Below are positions 1 to 9,087 of a stretch of 64,000 nucleotides of DNA, in pieces. Numbering within the stretch: position 1 is the stretch's first letter; each line of letters begins with the position of its first letter. A program made the translations under genes and the position numbers. Source of the stretch: Actinoallomurus iriomotensis (lineage in GTDB: Bacteria; Actinomycetota; Actinomycetes; Streptosporangiales; Streptosporangiaceae); contig NZ_BSTJ01000011.1 of assembly GCF_030269445.1 (NCBI RefSeq), forward strand, positions 186,001 through 250,000, in the 5' to 3' direction. Under the pieces are notes generated by a model that worked only from the letters and a program-made list of their open reading frames with translations, made no database searches and had not been told where the DNA came from.

Positions 1-2
1 GA

Positions 3-1229
3 GCAGGGTCAGAAGGAGCCTCCATCAACGGGTCACGCAACCTGGTCGTCTCCGCGTTCGTCGCCTTCGCCGCCTTTGGTTCGTTCTGGGGTGTGTGGGG
101 GGCCTCGGTACCCCGGGTGCAGCACCAGGCCGAGGTCACCGACGGCCAGCTGGGGTTCGCCCTCCTGTTCGTGGGCGCCGGCGCCCTGCCGGCGATGTTG
201 CTGGCGGGCCGGGCGCTCGACCGCTGGGGGCTGAAGGTCGCCGCCGGCGCGATCGCCCTGCTCGGCGTGGTCGGCGCCGGCCTGGCCCTGACCGCGGTGA
301 ACCTGCCGAGCCTGTGCGTCGGCCTCGGGGTCGCGGGCGCCTCCAGCGGCGCGGCCGACGTGACGATGAACGCGGTGGCCGGACGCGCCGAGAAGAACGC
401 CGGACGGCCGGTCATCACCCGGGTGCACGGCGTCTTCTCCACTTTCGTGGTCCTGACCAGTCTCGGCGCGGGGATCACCTCCGCCGCCTCCTGGCCGCTC
501 GCCGTGCCGTTCATCGCGGTGGCGGTTCTCTGCCTGGTCGCCGGGGCCGCCATGTTCGCGGCGGTCTCGCGCGGCGTGCCCCCCGACGACGAGGGCGACG
601 ACGAGGCGCCGGCGCCCGCCCGGAGCGGCCGGCTCGCGCCGCTGCTGATCATCGGCGTGCTGGGGGCACTGGCGTTCGCGAGCGAGAACGCCCACCAGAG
701 CTGGAGCGCGGTCTTCGCCCAGGACGAGCTGAAGGCCGGAGCCTGGCTCACCACCGTGGCGCCCGCCGTCTTCGCGGGAACCGTGGCGATCACGCGGTTC
801 TCCGTCGGGGGCCTCAAGACCGCCCACGCCCGGTCCGTCATCCTCATCGGCGCGCTGGCCGCCGCCGGCGGCGCGCTCGTCATCGCGAGCGCCCCGACCC
901 TGTTCGTCGCCGCGCTGGGGCTCGTGCTCGCCGGCGCCGGAACCGCCGTGCTCTTTCCCACGCTCGTCGGCGTCGTCTCGCGCAACGTCGAGGAGCGTTA
1001 CCGGGGGCGTGCGACGTCCATCGTCAGCACCGTCTCCTACCTCGGCTTCCTTCTCGGCCCCGTGTACGTCGGCGCGTGGGCCGACGCCGCGGGACTGCGC
1101 GGGGCGATGGTCGCCGTCGCTGCCCTGGCCGCCGCCCTGTTCGTCCTCACGCCGGTGCTGCTGCGCCTCAGCGGATTCGCCGCCGGTGATACGGCGCCGC
1201 GCACCCCCGAGGTCTACGCCGACCGCTGA
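3..1229 (+). CDS. MFS transporter, YbjJ-like (5' end at or beyond window edge)
   Basis: Major facilitator superfamily permease of about 400 residues with roughly twelve hydrophobic segments; the cytoplasmic loop motif GRALDRWG follows the second span, as in the family. The GASVPRVQ segment after the first span resembles the YbjJ-type inner-membrane proteins. The reading frame is open to the left edge of the window. The first membrane span begins near base 39, so only a few residues can be missing. An AAGGAG at 13-18 is followed by no ATG, GTG or TTG before base 91, so the true start is probably just outside the window. The substrate cannot be told from sequence. It ends just before a stretch of decayed genes. 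Confidence 0.85.
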   Translation, partial: AGSEGASINGSRNLVVSAFVAFAAFGSFWGVWGASVPRVQHQAEVTDGQLGFALLFVGAGALPAMLLAGRALDRWGLKVAAGAIALLGVVGAGLALTAVNLPSLCVGLGVAGASSGAADVTMNAVAGRAEKNAGRPVITRVHGVFSTFVVLTSLGAGITSAASWPLAVPFIAVAVLCLVAGAAMFAAVSRGVPPDDEGDDEAPAPARSGRLAPLLIIGVLGALAFASENAHQSWSAVFAQDELKAGAWLTTVAPAVFAGTVAITRFSVGGLKTAHARSVILIGALAAAGGALVIASAPTLFVAALGLVLAGAGTAVLFPTLVGVVSRNVEERYRGRATSIVSTVSYLGFLLGPVYVGAWADAAGLRGAMVAVAALAAALFVLTPVLLRLSGFAAGDTAPRTPEVYADR

Positions 1230-1379
1230 CCGCGCGGCCGCCCGTCAGCGATACAGGAGGCTCGCCACCCGCCGGCGGGCGCCTGTCCGGCACCGGGCCG
1301 CCTTCCGCCTTCGGCGTGGGGACGAGAACGCCGCGGGCCCGGAATCCGGTGATCCCGGGCCCGGCTCTGTTGTGGCGCC

Positions 1380-1845
1380 TCGGGGGTGGGGGCCAGGATG
1401 GGGTCGAGGACCTGCGCGGCCTGGGAGTCGGCCTCCGCCCACGAGTTGGGGATGTACTCATCCAGGATGCCGAGCATGTGCGCGGTCAGCTGCCAGGAGT
1501 GCAGGAACGCCGCGGACCCGTCGGCGGAGACCGGCACCTTCCACTTGGTCAGCTGCTTCATGACCGACGTGGGCAGGCTGTGCCAGGTGACCATCATGTC
1601 CGCCTGGCTGATCGGGATCTCCTCGTCGGAGACCCTGGTCCAGTTCGAGGACGGAGGCAGCAGGTGGCGCACACCCGCGTGGGCCAGCCGTGTCTTGACG
1701 CAGGTGACGATCATCTCGCCGTCGGGCAGGAAGGCGTTCTCGGTGCCGATGTCGTAGCCGAGTTCGGCGGTCTTGGTGATGCGGTCCTAGGTGCCCCGCT
1801 TCTGGTTGAACGTGTACGCGGTGGCGAGTTTCGACGTGTCGGTTT
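1380..1845 (-). pseudogene. Fragment of MpaB-family oxygenase (DUF2236-like), in-frame stop, both ends lost
   Basis: Reading leftwards, the translation carries family features: a T-x-A-E-L-G-Y segment, the VKTRLAHAGVRH heme-region-like motif, a PISQADMMVTWHSLP block and LDEYIPNSW. These are characteristic of the MpaB/latex-clearing-protein-like oxygenases. A TAG stop (1787-1789 on the plus strand) interrupts the frame after KRGT. The N-terminus is missing at about 1845, where sequence homologous to a different gene on the opposite strand begins. Homology on the C-terminal side ends at about 1380, after which the frame reads low-complexity residues. It is therefore a relic and not a functional gene. 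The family assignment is from recalled motifs. Confidence 0.6.
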
Positions 1846-2041
1846 TGTCAGCTCGCTGGCCATCGTGTCGAACGACCTGGAAACCGAATTCGTGGCCGAG
1901 ATGATGGTCCGGATCTCCGGCTCCCTCCTGGCGATCTCCAGCCACATCATCGACCTCGACGACGACGAGCAACTGGCCGCACTGGCCCGGCGGTTCCTCG
2001 TCCCCATGCTGGAGCCGGGGGTGTCCCGGCCGGCGCCCTGA
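1846..2041 (+). pseudogene. C-terminal remnant of a TetR-family regulator
   Basis: About 60 residues ending at a TGA (2039-2041) read like the last two helices of a TetR ligand-binding domain, with segments such as EFVAEMMVRISGSLLAI and LAALARRFLVPML. No helix-turn-helix DNA-binding part exists upstream; that side runs directly into the MpaB-like fragment on the opposite strand. TetR genes commonly lie divergent from MpaB-family genes, so the two remnants probably came from one divergent pair that lost its shared 5' region. A long open frame upstream (from 1316) is only a shadow of the other fragment. Confidence 0.5.
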
Positions 2042-2043
2042 GA

Positions 2044-2937
2044 TCAGATGTGGTCGGCCGCCCGCAGGCCCTCGAGCGCGGCGTCGGCGAAGGCGGCGAC
2101 CGCGTCGCCGGACTGCGCCGGCCGCCACACGGCCGACGTCGACCAGGTGAGCCGCGGCTCGTCGATCGGACGCCAGACCAGGCCGGTGGGAAGGGCGCCC
2201 GCCGGGGGTTCGTTCAGATGGACCCCCAACCCGGCCAGCACCAGGCCGAGGACGAAGTCGGGGTTGCGGGCATGGCGGATGGCGCCCGGCAGGAAGCCGT
2301 TGTCGCGGCAGGCCGCCAGCATGTGGTCGTACAGCCGGGGCGCCATCTCGCGGGGGAAGATCACCAGCGGTGAGCCGTTGAGGACCCGGAGCCGTACGAG
2401 CTCCTGGTCGGCCGCGGGGTGGCGTTCCGGCAGGACCACTCCCAGCCTCCGGTGCACCACCGGGCCCGACGCCAGGCCCACAGTGTCGCACGGGTGCCGT
2501 ACGAGACCCGCGTCCAGTTCGCCTTCACGCAGCCTGCCGAGCTGTGTCTCGGTGGTCAGCTCGTGGAGTTCGACCAGGACGTCGGGGACGCGTTCGGTGA
2601 ACGCCGTCACGAGGGTCTGGAGCGTGCGCGGCGCCGTGTCGGGTGGCACCCCGGCGCGGAGCACCCCGGAGGCGCCCGGCCGGATGCGGCGCATCGCCTC
2701 ACGGGCCGCCTCGGTGCCGTCCAGGATCGGGCGGGCGTGTTCGAGCAGCAGCGCGCCGGCCTCGGTCAGCGTAACCCGGTGCCGGGTCCGGTCGAAGAGC
2801 GTGACGCCGAGTTCGCGTTCGAGATCGCGGATGCGCTGGGACAACGGGGGCTGTGCCATGTGCAGGCGCTCGGCGGCGCGACCGAAGTGGAGTTCTTCGG
2901 CGAGGACCGCGAAGTAGCGCAGATGTCGCAGCTCCAC
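2044..2937 (-). CDS. LysR-family transcriptional regulator
   Basis: A 297-residue LysR-type regulator. The N-terminal winged helix-turn-helix occupies residues 1-60 (HLRYFAVLAEELHFGRAAE, then QPPLSQRIRDLE), followed by the usual linker helix and a periplasmic-binding-protein-like effector domain from about residue 90. The start is a GTG, 116 bases from the divergent hydratase gene. That distance and the palindrome in the gap suggest that it controls the catabolic operon at 3054-8392 and probably its own expression. The effector is unknown; by family habit it would be an intermediate of the pathway. Confidence 0.92.
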   Translation of the reverse strand: MELRHLRYFAVLAEELHFGRAAERLHMAQPPLSQRIRDLERELGVTLFDRTRHRVTLTEAGALLLEHARPILDGTEAAREAMRRIRPGASGVLRAGVPPDTAPRTLQTLVTAFTERVPDVLVELHELTTETQLGRLREGELDAGLVRHPCDTVGLASGPVVHRRLGVVLPERHPAADQELVRLRVLNGSPLVIFPREMAPRLYDHMLAACRDNGFLPGAIRHARNPDFVLGLVLAGLGVHLNEPPAGALPTGLVWRPIDEPRLTWSTSAVWRPAQSGDAVAAFADAALEGLRAADHI

Positions 2938-2945
2938 CGCCGAAT

Positions 2946-2962
2946 CATATCGTTCCGATATG
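2946..2962. promoter_or_regulatory. Probable LysR operator, T-N11-A palindrome
   Basis: CATATCG-TTC-CGATATG is a perfect 7-base inverted repeat with a 3-base spacer. It contains a T-N11-A core (2948-2960), the standard LysR box. It lies 9 bases upstream of the LysR start and about 90 bases upstream of the hydratase start, so it can serve both divergent units. Confidence 0.6.
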
Positions 2963-3053
2963 ACGGCCGGTCGTTATTGATGTTGGCCTGTTCGGCGCTC
3001 TCCCTGTTTGTATCCCGGCAAATGTCTTCCACATGAAGCCGGGAGGAACCCAC

Positions 3054-3854
3054 ATGACTGATGATCAAGCGAACTCGGTGCTGCTCGACCGTGACGGACC
3101 CGTCGCGCTGATCACGTTGAACCGCCCGGAGAAGCTGAACGCCTGGACCGCGCGGATGCGGGACCTGCTGATCGAGTCGCTCGCGAAGGCCGGTGCGGAC
3201 CCGGACGTGCGCGCCGTCGTGCTGACCGGCGCGGGCCGCGCGTTCTGCGCCGGCCAGGACCTCAAGGAGACCGCGGGGATCGACCCGGACGACCACGCGG
3301 CCTCCGACGCGTGGATCGACGGATTCGACCGGCTCTACCGGGCCGTCCGCGACCTCGACAAGCCGACCATCGCCGCCGTGAACGGGGTGGCCGCCGGCTC
3401 GGGGTTCCAGTTCGCGCTGCTGGCCGACCTGCGCGTCGGGCACCGGGACGTGCGGATGGGGCAGCCGGAGGTGCTGTCCGGAATCCCGAGCATCACCGGC
3501 ATCTGGGCGATGTGGGACGTCCTCGGACGGGCCAGGACGGCGGAGCTGGCCCTCACCGGCCGGCTCGTCGACGGCACCGAGGCCGAGCGGCTCGGCCTGC
3601 TGACCCGCCTGGTGGACGCCGAGCAGGTGCTGACCTCCGCCGTCGAGCAGGCCCGCGAGCTCGCCGCGCTGCCGCCGGGCGCGCTGGCGCTGACCAAGGG
3701 ACGGCTGCGCGAGCTGGACGACGACGCGCTCGCCGCCGCCGTACGGGCCGCCAAGAAGGTGCACGCCGCGGCGTACGCGAGCGGCGAGCCCCAGCGGGAG
3801 ATGGCCCGGTTCCTCGCCGGCCGTCGCCGCCGAGCAGGGGAGCGTCAGGGATGA
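3054..3854 (+). CDS. Enoyl-CoA hydratase/isomerase family protein
   Basis: Crotonase-fold enzyme of 266 residues acting on an acyl-CoA. The oxyanion-hole segment GRAFCAGQDLKE lies near residues 62-73 and the second one, GVAAGSGFQFALLADLRV, near 108-125. An acidic residue in the GQPEVLSG block sits where the catalytic glutamate of hydratases is found. I chose ATG 3054 because GGGAGGAACC precedes it; an ATG at 3033 in the same frame lacks such a site. The stop overlaps the next start by four bases (ATGA), so the two are translationally coupled. First gene of an operon under the divergent LysR regulator. Confidence 0.9.
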   Translation: MTDDQANSVLLDRDGPVALITLNRPEKLNAWTARMRDLLIESLAKAGADPDVRAVVLTGAGRAFCAGQDLKETAGIDPDDHAASDAWIDGFDRLYRAVRDLDKPTIAAVNGVAAGSGFQFALLADLRVGHRDVRMGQPEVLSGIPSITGIWAMWDVLGRARTAELALTGRLVDGTEAERLGLLTRLVDAEQVLTSAVEQARELAALPPGALALTKGRLRELDDDALAAAVRAAKKVHAAAYASGEPQREMARFLAGRRRRAGERQG

Positions 3855-5416
3855 ATGACACCTACACCCGGATGCGGGACGGACACCGCTGGGAGGTGCC
3901 GGAACGGTACAACATGGCCGTCGACGTCGCCGACCGGCACGAGCGCGGCGACCTCGCGCTGATCTACGAGGACCACACGGGGGCGCGCCAGGAGGTCACC
4001 TGGGGGCAGGTGCAGGACCGGTCGCGGCGGGTGGCCACCCATCTGCGGGGGCTGGGCGTCCGGCCCGGCGACCGCGTCGCCGTCATGTTGCCCCAGCGGC
4101 CGGACACGCCGGCGGTCTACCTCGGCGTGCTGCGGACCGGGGCCGTGCTGGTGACCATGTCGCTGCTGTGGGCCGACGAGCCGATCCGCTACCGGCTCGC
4201 CGACTCGGGCACCGGCGTGCTGGTCACCGAGCCGGGCGCGGTGCACCGTGCCGGGGACTTCGGGGGCGTGGTCGTCGACGTGGACGACCCCGCGATCGAC
4301 ACGCTGCCGGCGAGCTTCGACGACGCCGACACGGCCGCCGACGACCCGGCGTTGATCTTCTACACGTCCGGCACCACCGGTGCGGCCAAGGGGATCGTGC
4401 ACGCGCACCGCACGCTGCTCGGGCACAACGAGTTCCGCTACTGCCACGACCTGCGGCCGGGCGACGTGTTCTACGGCGCCGGCGACTGGGCCTGGTCCAT
4501 GGCCAAGCTCATGGGGCCGCTGCGCGCGGGCGCGGTCCACCTGGTCTACCGTCCGGCGGGAGGCTTCGACCCGGCCGGGCTGCTCGCCGCGATGTCCCGT
4601 AACAAGGTCACCACCGCGCTGGTCAACCCCACCTTCCTGCGCAAGATGCGCGCCGACGTGCCCGACGCCGGGCGGCGGCACCCGCAGTCGCTGCGGGTGG
4701 TGTGCTGTTCGAACGAGCCGCTCACCGCGGACCTGATCTCCTGGTTCCGCGACCAGTTCGGCATCACCCCGCTGGACTACTACGGGTCGACCGAGTCCTA
4801 TCCGCTCATCGGCAACTTCCCGGGCGTACCGGTCAAGGAGGGCTCGATGGGCCGCCCCCTGCCGGGCTGGGACGTCGCCTTGCTCGACGAGCACGAACGG
4901 CCGGTACCCTGCGGAGAGCCGGGGGAGGTCTGCCTGCGGTCCCGCAGCAACCCGCAGTTCCCGCTGGGGTACTGGGAGCGGCCGGAGGACTCCGCCGAGG
5001 TCTTCGGCGGCGACTGGTTCCACACCAAGGACCAGGCCGTGGCCGACGAGGACGGGTACTACTGGTTCCTCGGCCGCACCGACGACGTGATCAAGACCTC
5101 CGGCTACCGCGTCGGGCCGTACGAGGTCGAAGAGGCGCTGCGGGCCCACCCGGCGGTGCGCGACGTGGCGGTCGTCGGCGTGCCCGATCCGGTGCGCGGC
5201 CAGGCCGTCAAGGCGTGGGTGCAGCTCGCGCCGGGCCACCGGCCGAGCGACGAGCTCGCCCGGCAGATCAGTGAATACGCCAAGGCCACCCACTCCCGGT
5301 TCGCCTACCCGCGGCTCGTGGAGTTCGTCGACGACCTGCCCCGCTCGGCGACCGGCAAGATCCGGCGCGCCGAACTGCGTCAACGCGACGCAGGCCACCG
5401 ACCCGGCATCGGTTGA
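3851..5416 (+). CDS. Acyl-CoA synthetase (AMP-forming)
   Basis: ANL-superfamily ligase of 521 residues that adenylates a carboxylic acid and transfers it to CoA. Motifs in order: the P-loop YTSGTTGAAKG near residue 175, YYGSTES near 310, the GRTDDVIK hinge near 410, and the C-terminal catalytic lysine in SATGKIRR near 500. Size and motif order match short/medium-chain or aromatic acyl-CoA synthetases. It overlaps the hydratase gene by four bases and is followed at 11 bases by a symporter, consistent with uptake, CoA activation and hydration of one carboxylate. The exact acid is not evident. Confidence 0.92.
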   Translation: MNDTYTRMRDGHRWEVPERYNMAVDVADRHERGDLALIYEDHTGARQEVTWGQVQDRSRRVATHLRGLGVRPGDRVAVMLPQRPDTPAVYLGVLRTGAVLVTMSLLWADEPIRYRLADSGTGVLVTEPGAVHRAGDFGGVVVDVDDPAIDTLPASFDDADTAADDPALIFYTSGTTGAAKGIVHAHRTLLGHNEFRYCHDLRPGDVFYGAGDWAWSMAKLMGPLRAGAVHLVYRPAGGFDPAGLLAAMSRNKVTTALVNPTFLRKMRADVPDAGRRHPQSLRVVCCSNEPLTADLISWFRDQFGITPLDYYGSTESYPLIGNFPGVPVKEGSMGRPLPGWDVALLDEHERPVPCGEPGEVCLRSRSNPQFPLGYWERPEDSAEVFGGDWFHTKDQAVADEDGYYWFLGRTDDVIKTSGYRVGPYEVEEALRAHPAVRDVAVVGVPDPVRGQAVKAWVQLAPGHRPSDELARQISEYAKATHSRFAYPRLVEFVDDLPRSATGKIRRAELRQRDAGHRPGIG

Positions 5417-5427
5417 GGAGACCGCTC

Positions 5428-6765
5428 ATGACTCTCGCTCCAGCGGCGGACGCGCGTGCGATCCGCCGGACGGTCATCCTGTCCTCCGCGATCGGCAACT
5501 TCGTCGAATGGTTCGACTCGGCCGCCTACGCCGTGATGTCCGCGACGATCGCCGGCCGGTTCTTCCCCACCTACGACCGGACCGCGGCGCTGCTCGCCAC
5601 CTGGGCGATCTTCGCGGGCGGGTTCATCGCCCGCCCGCTCGGCGCCGCGTTCTTCGGCCGGTACGGCGACCGGATCGGCCGCAACCGCATGCTGGCCCTG
5701 ACCGTGCTGGCGATGAGCGGCGCGACCTTCCTCGTGGGGCTGCTGCCGACGTACGCGATGATCGGCGTGGCGGCGCCGATCCTGCTGTTCCTGCTGCGAT
5801 GCGTGCAGGGCTTCTCGACCGGCGGTGAGTACACCGGCGCGTCGGCGTTCATCATGGAGTACGCGCCCGACGGGCGGCGCGCGCGGTTCGCGTCGGCCGT
5901 CCCGGTCACCGTCGGGCTGGCCAGCGTGGCGGGCTCCGGCCTCGGCTTCCTGCTCACCTCCGCGCTGAGCACGTCCGCGTTGCAGAGCTGGGGCTGGCGG
6001 ATCCCGTTCCTGCTGGCCGCGCCGCTCGGCCTGATCGGCCTGTACCTGCGGTCCCGCGTCGAGGACACGCCGGTGTTCCGGGCGCTGGAACGCCGGGACG
6101 ACATCGCGCAGACGCCCCTGCGCGACGCCGTACGGCGGTGCGGCCGGCAGATCGCCACGCTGTTCGGGTACAGCATCACGAACGCGATCGGGTACTACCT
6201 GATGAGCAGCTACATGATCGCGTACATGTCGGAGGAGCTCGGCTACGCCAAGAGCGAGGCCCAGCTGACGAACGTGATCTCGATGCTCGCCTACAGCATC
6301 GCCTGCCCGTTCGCGGCCGCGGCCAGCGACCGCTTCGGTCGCAAGCCGATGCTGCTGATCGCCTGTGCCGGGTTCGTGGTCGCGCCGCTTCCGGCGTTCG
6401 CGCTCATGAGGGCCGATCTCACCGGGGCGATCGTCGGTACGTCCCTGCTCGCCGTGCTGGTCGCGGTGATCGGCAGCTCGAACGTGCCGGCGCTCGTGGA
6501 GATGTTCCCCGCCCGGCTGCGGGCCAGCGGATCGGCGATCGGCTACACCGCCGCGTACGTGCTCTGCGGCGGCACCGCACCGTTCGTGGCGACCGGGCTG
6601 GTCTCGGCCACGGGCAGCTCCCTCGCCCCGGGCGTGTACCTGATGTCCATCGCCGTGGTGTCCACCCTCGTGGTGCTGCTGGCGTTCCGCGAGACCCGCG
6701 ACCTGTCCCTCGGCCGCGACACCGTACGCGAGACGCCCTCGGGCACCGAACCCGTCTCCGCCTGA
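5428..6765 (+). CDS. MHS-family metabolite:H+ symporter (MFS)
   Basis: A 445-residue, twelve-span permease of the metabolite:H+ symporter branch, which includes ProP, ShiA and alpha-ketoglutarate carriers. The signature NFVEWFDSAAY opens the first span and GRYGDRIGRNRML follows the second. ATG 5428 is preceded by GAGGAG; the TTG at 5413 lies inside the previous gene. Its place between the acyl-CoA ligase and the P5C dehydrogenase suggests that it imports the pathway's substrate, perhaps a proline-like or other small zwitterionic or acidic compound. That substrate guess is inference. Confidence 0.9.
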   Translation: MTLAPAADARAIRRTVILSSAIGNFVEWFDSAAYAVMSATIAGRFFPTYDRTAALLATWAIFAGGFIARPLGAAFFGRYGDRIGRNRMLALTVLAMSGATFLVGLLPTYAMIGVAAPILLFLLRCVQGFSTGGEYTGASAFIMEYAPDGRRARFASAVPVTVGLASVAGSGLGFLLTSALSTSALQSWGWRIPFLLAAPLGLIGLYLRSRVEDTPVFRALERRDDIAQTPLRDAVRRCGRQIATLFGYSITNAIGYYLMSSYMIAYMSEELGYAKSEAQLTNVISMLAYSIACPFAAAASDRFGRKPMLLIACAGFVVAPLPAFALMRADLTGAIVGTSLLAVLVAVIGSSNVPALVEMFPARLRASGSAIGYTAAYVLCGGTAPFVATGLVSATGSSLAPGVYLMSIAVVSTLVVLLAFRETRDLSLGRDTVRETPSGTEPVSA

Positions 6766-6790
6766 CCGGCGACCAAGGAAAGAGAAGATC

Positions 6791-8392
6791 ATGGACGCGA
6801 TCACCCGTCCGCCCGTGCCTCGCAACGAGCCCGTGCGGGAGTACGCCCACGGGACGCCGGAGCGGATGAGCCTGACCGCCAGGCTCAAGGAACTCGCCGA
6901 CCGGCGGTACGAGCTGACCTCGACGATCGACGGCGAACAGCGGATGGCCGGTGGCGAGCGGTTCGACGTCGTCGCCCCGCACGACCACGCGCGGGTGCTC
7001 GGCACCACCGCCAACGCCACGCACGAGGACGCCCGGGCCGCCGTGTCCGCCGCGCTGCGGGCCGCCCGGGACTGGCGGGACACGCCGTTCGACGAGCGGG
7101 TCGCGGTCCTGCTGCGCGCCGCCGACCTGCTGTGCGGGCCGTGGCGCGACACCATCAACGCGGCGACCATGCTCGGCCAGTCCAAGACCGCCGTCCAGGC
7201 CGAGATCGACGCGGCGTGCGAGCTGGCCGACTTCTGGCGGTTCAACGCGCACTTCGCCGCGCAGGTGTACGCCGAACAGCCGCTCAGCGGGTCCGGCGCC
7301 TGGAACCGGTTCGACCATCGCCCGCTGGAGGGGTTCGTCTACGCGATCACCCCGTTCAACTTCACCTCCATCGCGGCCAACCTGCCGACCGCGCCGGCGG
7401 TGATGGGCAACACGGTGGTGTGGAAGCCGTCGCCCACGCAGGGACTGGCCGCCCACCTGACGATGCGCCTGCTGGAGGAGGCCGGCCTGCCGCCCGGAGT
7501 GATCAACCTGGTGACCGGTGACGGCCTGGCCGTCTCGGAGGTGGCCCTGGCCGACCCGTCGCTGGCCGGCATCCACTTCACCGGATCCACCGCGACGTTC
7601 CGGCGGCTGTGGTCGCAGGTCGGGGCCCGCATCGGGGACTACCACGGCTACCCGCGGCTGGTCGGTGAGACGGGTGGCAAGGACTTCGTCGTCGCGCACA
7701 CGTCGGCCGACCCGGACGTCCTGCGCACCGCGTTGCTCCGCGGCGCCTTCGAGTACCAGGGGCAGAAGTGCTCGGCCGCCTCCCGTGCCTTCGTCCCGCG
7801 TTCGGTGTGGGCCCGGATGGGCGACGACCTGGCCGCCGAGACCGAGTCGCTGACGGTCGGCGACGTCGCCGACCCCGGCACGTTCATGGGCGCGGTCATC
7901 GACCGGCGTTCCTTCGACCGGCTCACCGGTGTCCTGCGCGACATCCACGAGGCGCCCTCGCTCAAGGTGCTCGCCGGCGGTACGGCGGACGGCTCGAACG
8001 GCTACTTCGTCCGTCCCACGGTCGTGGTCGGCGACGATCCCGCGCACGAGGTGTTCACCACCGAGTTCTTCGGGCCGATCCTCGCGGTGCACGTCTACGA
8101 CGACGCCGACTTCGAGCAGGTGCTGCACCGGATCGACACCGGTTCGGCCTACGGGCTCACCGGTTCGGTGATCGCGAACGACCGGGCGGCCGTGCAGCGC
8201 GCGAGCCGGGTGCTGCGGTTCGCCGCCGGGAACTTCTACGTCAACGACAAGCCGACCGGGGCGGTCGTCGGCCGGCAGCCCTTCGGCGGCGCGCGGGCGT
8301 CGGGTACCAACGACAAGGCCGGTTCGGTCTACAACCTGCTGCGCTGGGTGAGCCCCCGCACCATCAAGGAGACCTTCTGCCCGCCGAGGTGA
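6791..8392 (+). CDS. pruA: L-glutamate gamma-semialdehyde (delta-1-pyrroline-5-carboxylate) dehydrogenase
   Basis: Aldehyde dehydrogenase of 533 residues, of the length and N-terminal sequence style typical of stand-alone PruA (NAD-dependent oxidation of glutamate semialdehyde to glutamate). Visible signatures are PFNFTSIAANLPTAPA, the NAD-site KPSPTQ, the catalytic glutamate in GETGGKDF and the catalytic cysteine in GQKCSAASR. It starts 25 bases after the symporter with AAGGAAAGAG upstream. No proline dehydrogenase gene is nearby, so the semialdehyde must come from elsewhere or from a related substrate. It could act on another aldehyde, but the family match is close. Confidence 0.9.
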   Translation: MDAITRPPVPRNEPVREYAHGTPERMSLTARLKELADRRYELTSTIDGEQRMAGGERFDVVAPHDHARVLGTTANATHEDARAAVSAALRAARDWRDTPFDERVAVLLRAADLLCGPWRDTINAATMLGQSKTAVQAEIDAACELADFWRFNAHFAAQVYAEQPLSGSGAWNRFDHRPLEGFVYAITPFNFTSIAANLPTAPAVMGNTVVWKPSPTQGLAAHLTMRLLEEAGLPPGVINLVTGDGLAVSEVALADPSLAGIHFTGSTATFRRLWSQVGARIGDYHGYPRLVGETGGKDFVVAHTSADPDVLRTALLRGAFEYQGQKCSAASRAFVPRSVWARMGDDLAAETESLTVGDVADPGTFMGAVIDRRSFDRLTGVLRDIHEAPSLKVLAGGTADGSNGYFVRPTVVVGDDPAHEVFTTEFFGPILAVHVYDDADFEQVLHRIDTGSAYGLTGSVIANDRAAVQRASRVLRFAAGNFYVNDKPTGAVVGRQPFGGARASGTNDKAGSVYNLLRWVSPRTIKETFCPPR

Positions 8393-8406
8393 TCCGTCAC
8401 CGGCCT

Positions 8407-8429
8407 CGGCGCTGAGCCGCTCAGCGCCG
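8407..8429 (+). terminator. GC-rich hairpin after the pruA operon
   Basis: CGGCGCTGAGC and GCTCAGCGCCG are perfect 11-base inverted arms around a single base, 15 bases after the pruA stop. There is no T-run, as is common for actinomycete terminators. Confidence 0.5.
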
Positions 8430-8433
8430 TACG

Positions 8434-8535
8434 GTCCGTCGCCGCTTCCAAGGTCTCGGAGAGGACGGTGAGGGCCGCGACGATGCGCTCGCGGTCCTCA
8501 CCGAGGCCGGCCACGAGCTCGGACTCGACGGCGAC
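8434..8535 (-). pseudogene. C-terminal remnant of a MarR-like regulator
   Basis: Reading leftwards, about 34 residues (ELVAGLGEDRERIVAAL and onward) look like the final helix of a MarR regulator, where an E-L-x-x-G-L-x-x-x-x-R pattern is usual. No winged helix precedes it; at about 8534 the sequence switches to a transporter remnant on the other strand. The open frame continues into antisense of pruA and has no meaning there. Identification rests on a short segment. Confidence 0.35.
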
Positions 8536-8668
8536 CCCGCTGGTCGGTCTGTTCGGCGAGCGGAGCTCACTGCCGATGGCCCTGGTCATGCTCGCGGCCC
8601 CGGCTCTGGCGGTGCCGGCACTGGTCGTCCTGGTCCGCCCGCGCCAGGGCCGCGGCGAGGTGCGCTAG
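8534..8668 (+). pseudogene. C-terminal remnant of an MFS transporter
   Basis: About 44 residues ending at TAG read TPLVGLFGERSSLPMALVML and a further hydrophobic helix with an Arg-rich tail. This is the form of the last span of an MFS exporter. All earlier spans are absent; the left side abuts the MarR-like remnant. Such exporters are often divergent from MarR genes, so this looks like a second deletion scar of the same type as at 1845. It overlaps the end of the convergent flavoprotein gene by four bases. Confidence 0.45.
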
Positions 8669-9087
8669 CCGCCCGCCTGGGAGCTGTCCTTGAAGCCGCC
8701 CCAGCCGTGCCAGCGGTCGACCTCGATCCAGGCGCTGACCCGGCCGCGGTCGCGCTGCGGGTACGGCCGGCCCGTGTAGTGCTGGGACAGCCGGTCGATG
8801 TCGGCCAGGGTCTCGTCGTCGTGCGTCTCGGCGACGTGCCCGATCAGGGTGACGTGGTTGTACCAGTCGTCACCGTCGAGGACCGTCAGCGAGACCCGCT
8901 GATCACTCCGGATGTGGTCGAGCCGTTTGCGGCCCTCGTCCATGTTGATCAGCACCCGGCCGTCGTCCCAGAGGTACCAGGTGGCCGTGGACACCGGCTG
9001 ACCGTCGGACCGCAGGGTGGCGATGACCGCCGGGTTGGCCTTCTCGAGCATGGTGACCGCGGACTCGGGGAGGGGCGGCTTCGACAT
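8665..9087 (-). CDS. PPOX-class, probably F420-dependent, flavin-fold protein
   Basis: A 140-residue split-barrel protein of the pyridoxamine-oxidase-like fold. The pattern PAVIATLRSDGQPVSTATWYLWDDGRV near residues 19-45 and the KRLDHIRSDQRVSLTV block match the actinobacterial F420-dependent subgroup (Rv1155-like). The reaction is usually reduction of an unknown substrate with reduced F420; biliverdin reductase activity is known for some relatives. The cofactor assignment is by family resemblance. It stands alone between decayed genes and has an apparently intact frame with GAAGGAGAGA before the ATG. Confidence 0.85.
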   Translation of the reverse strand: MSKPPLPESAVTMLEKANPAVIATLRSDGQPVSTATWYLWDDGRVLINMDEGRKRLDHIRSDQRVSLTVLDGDDWYNHVTLIGHVAETHDDETLADIDRLSQHYTGRPYPQRDRGRVSAWIEVDRWHGWGGFKDSSQAGG

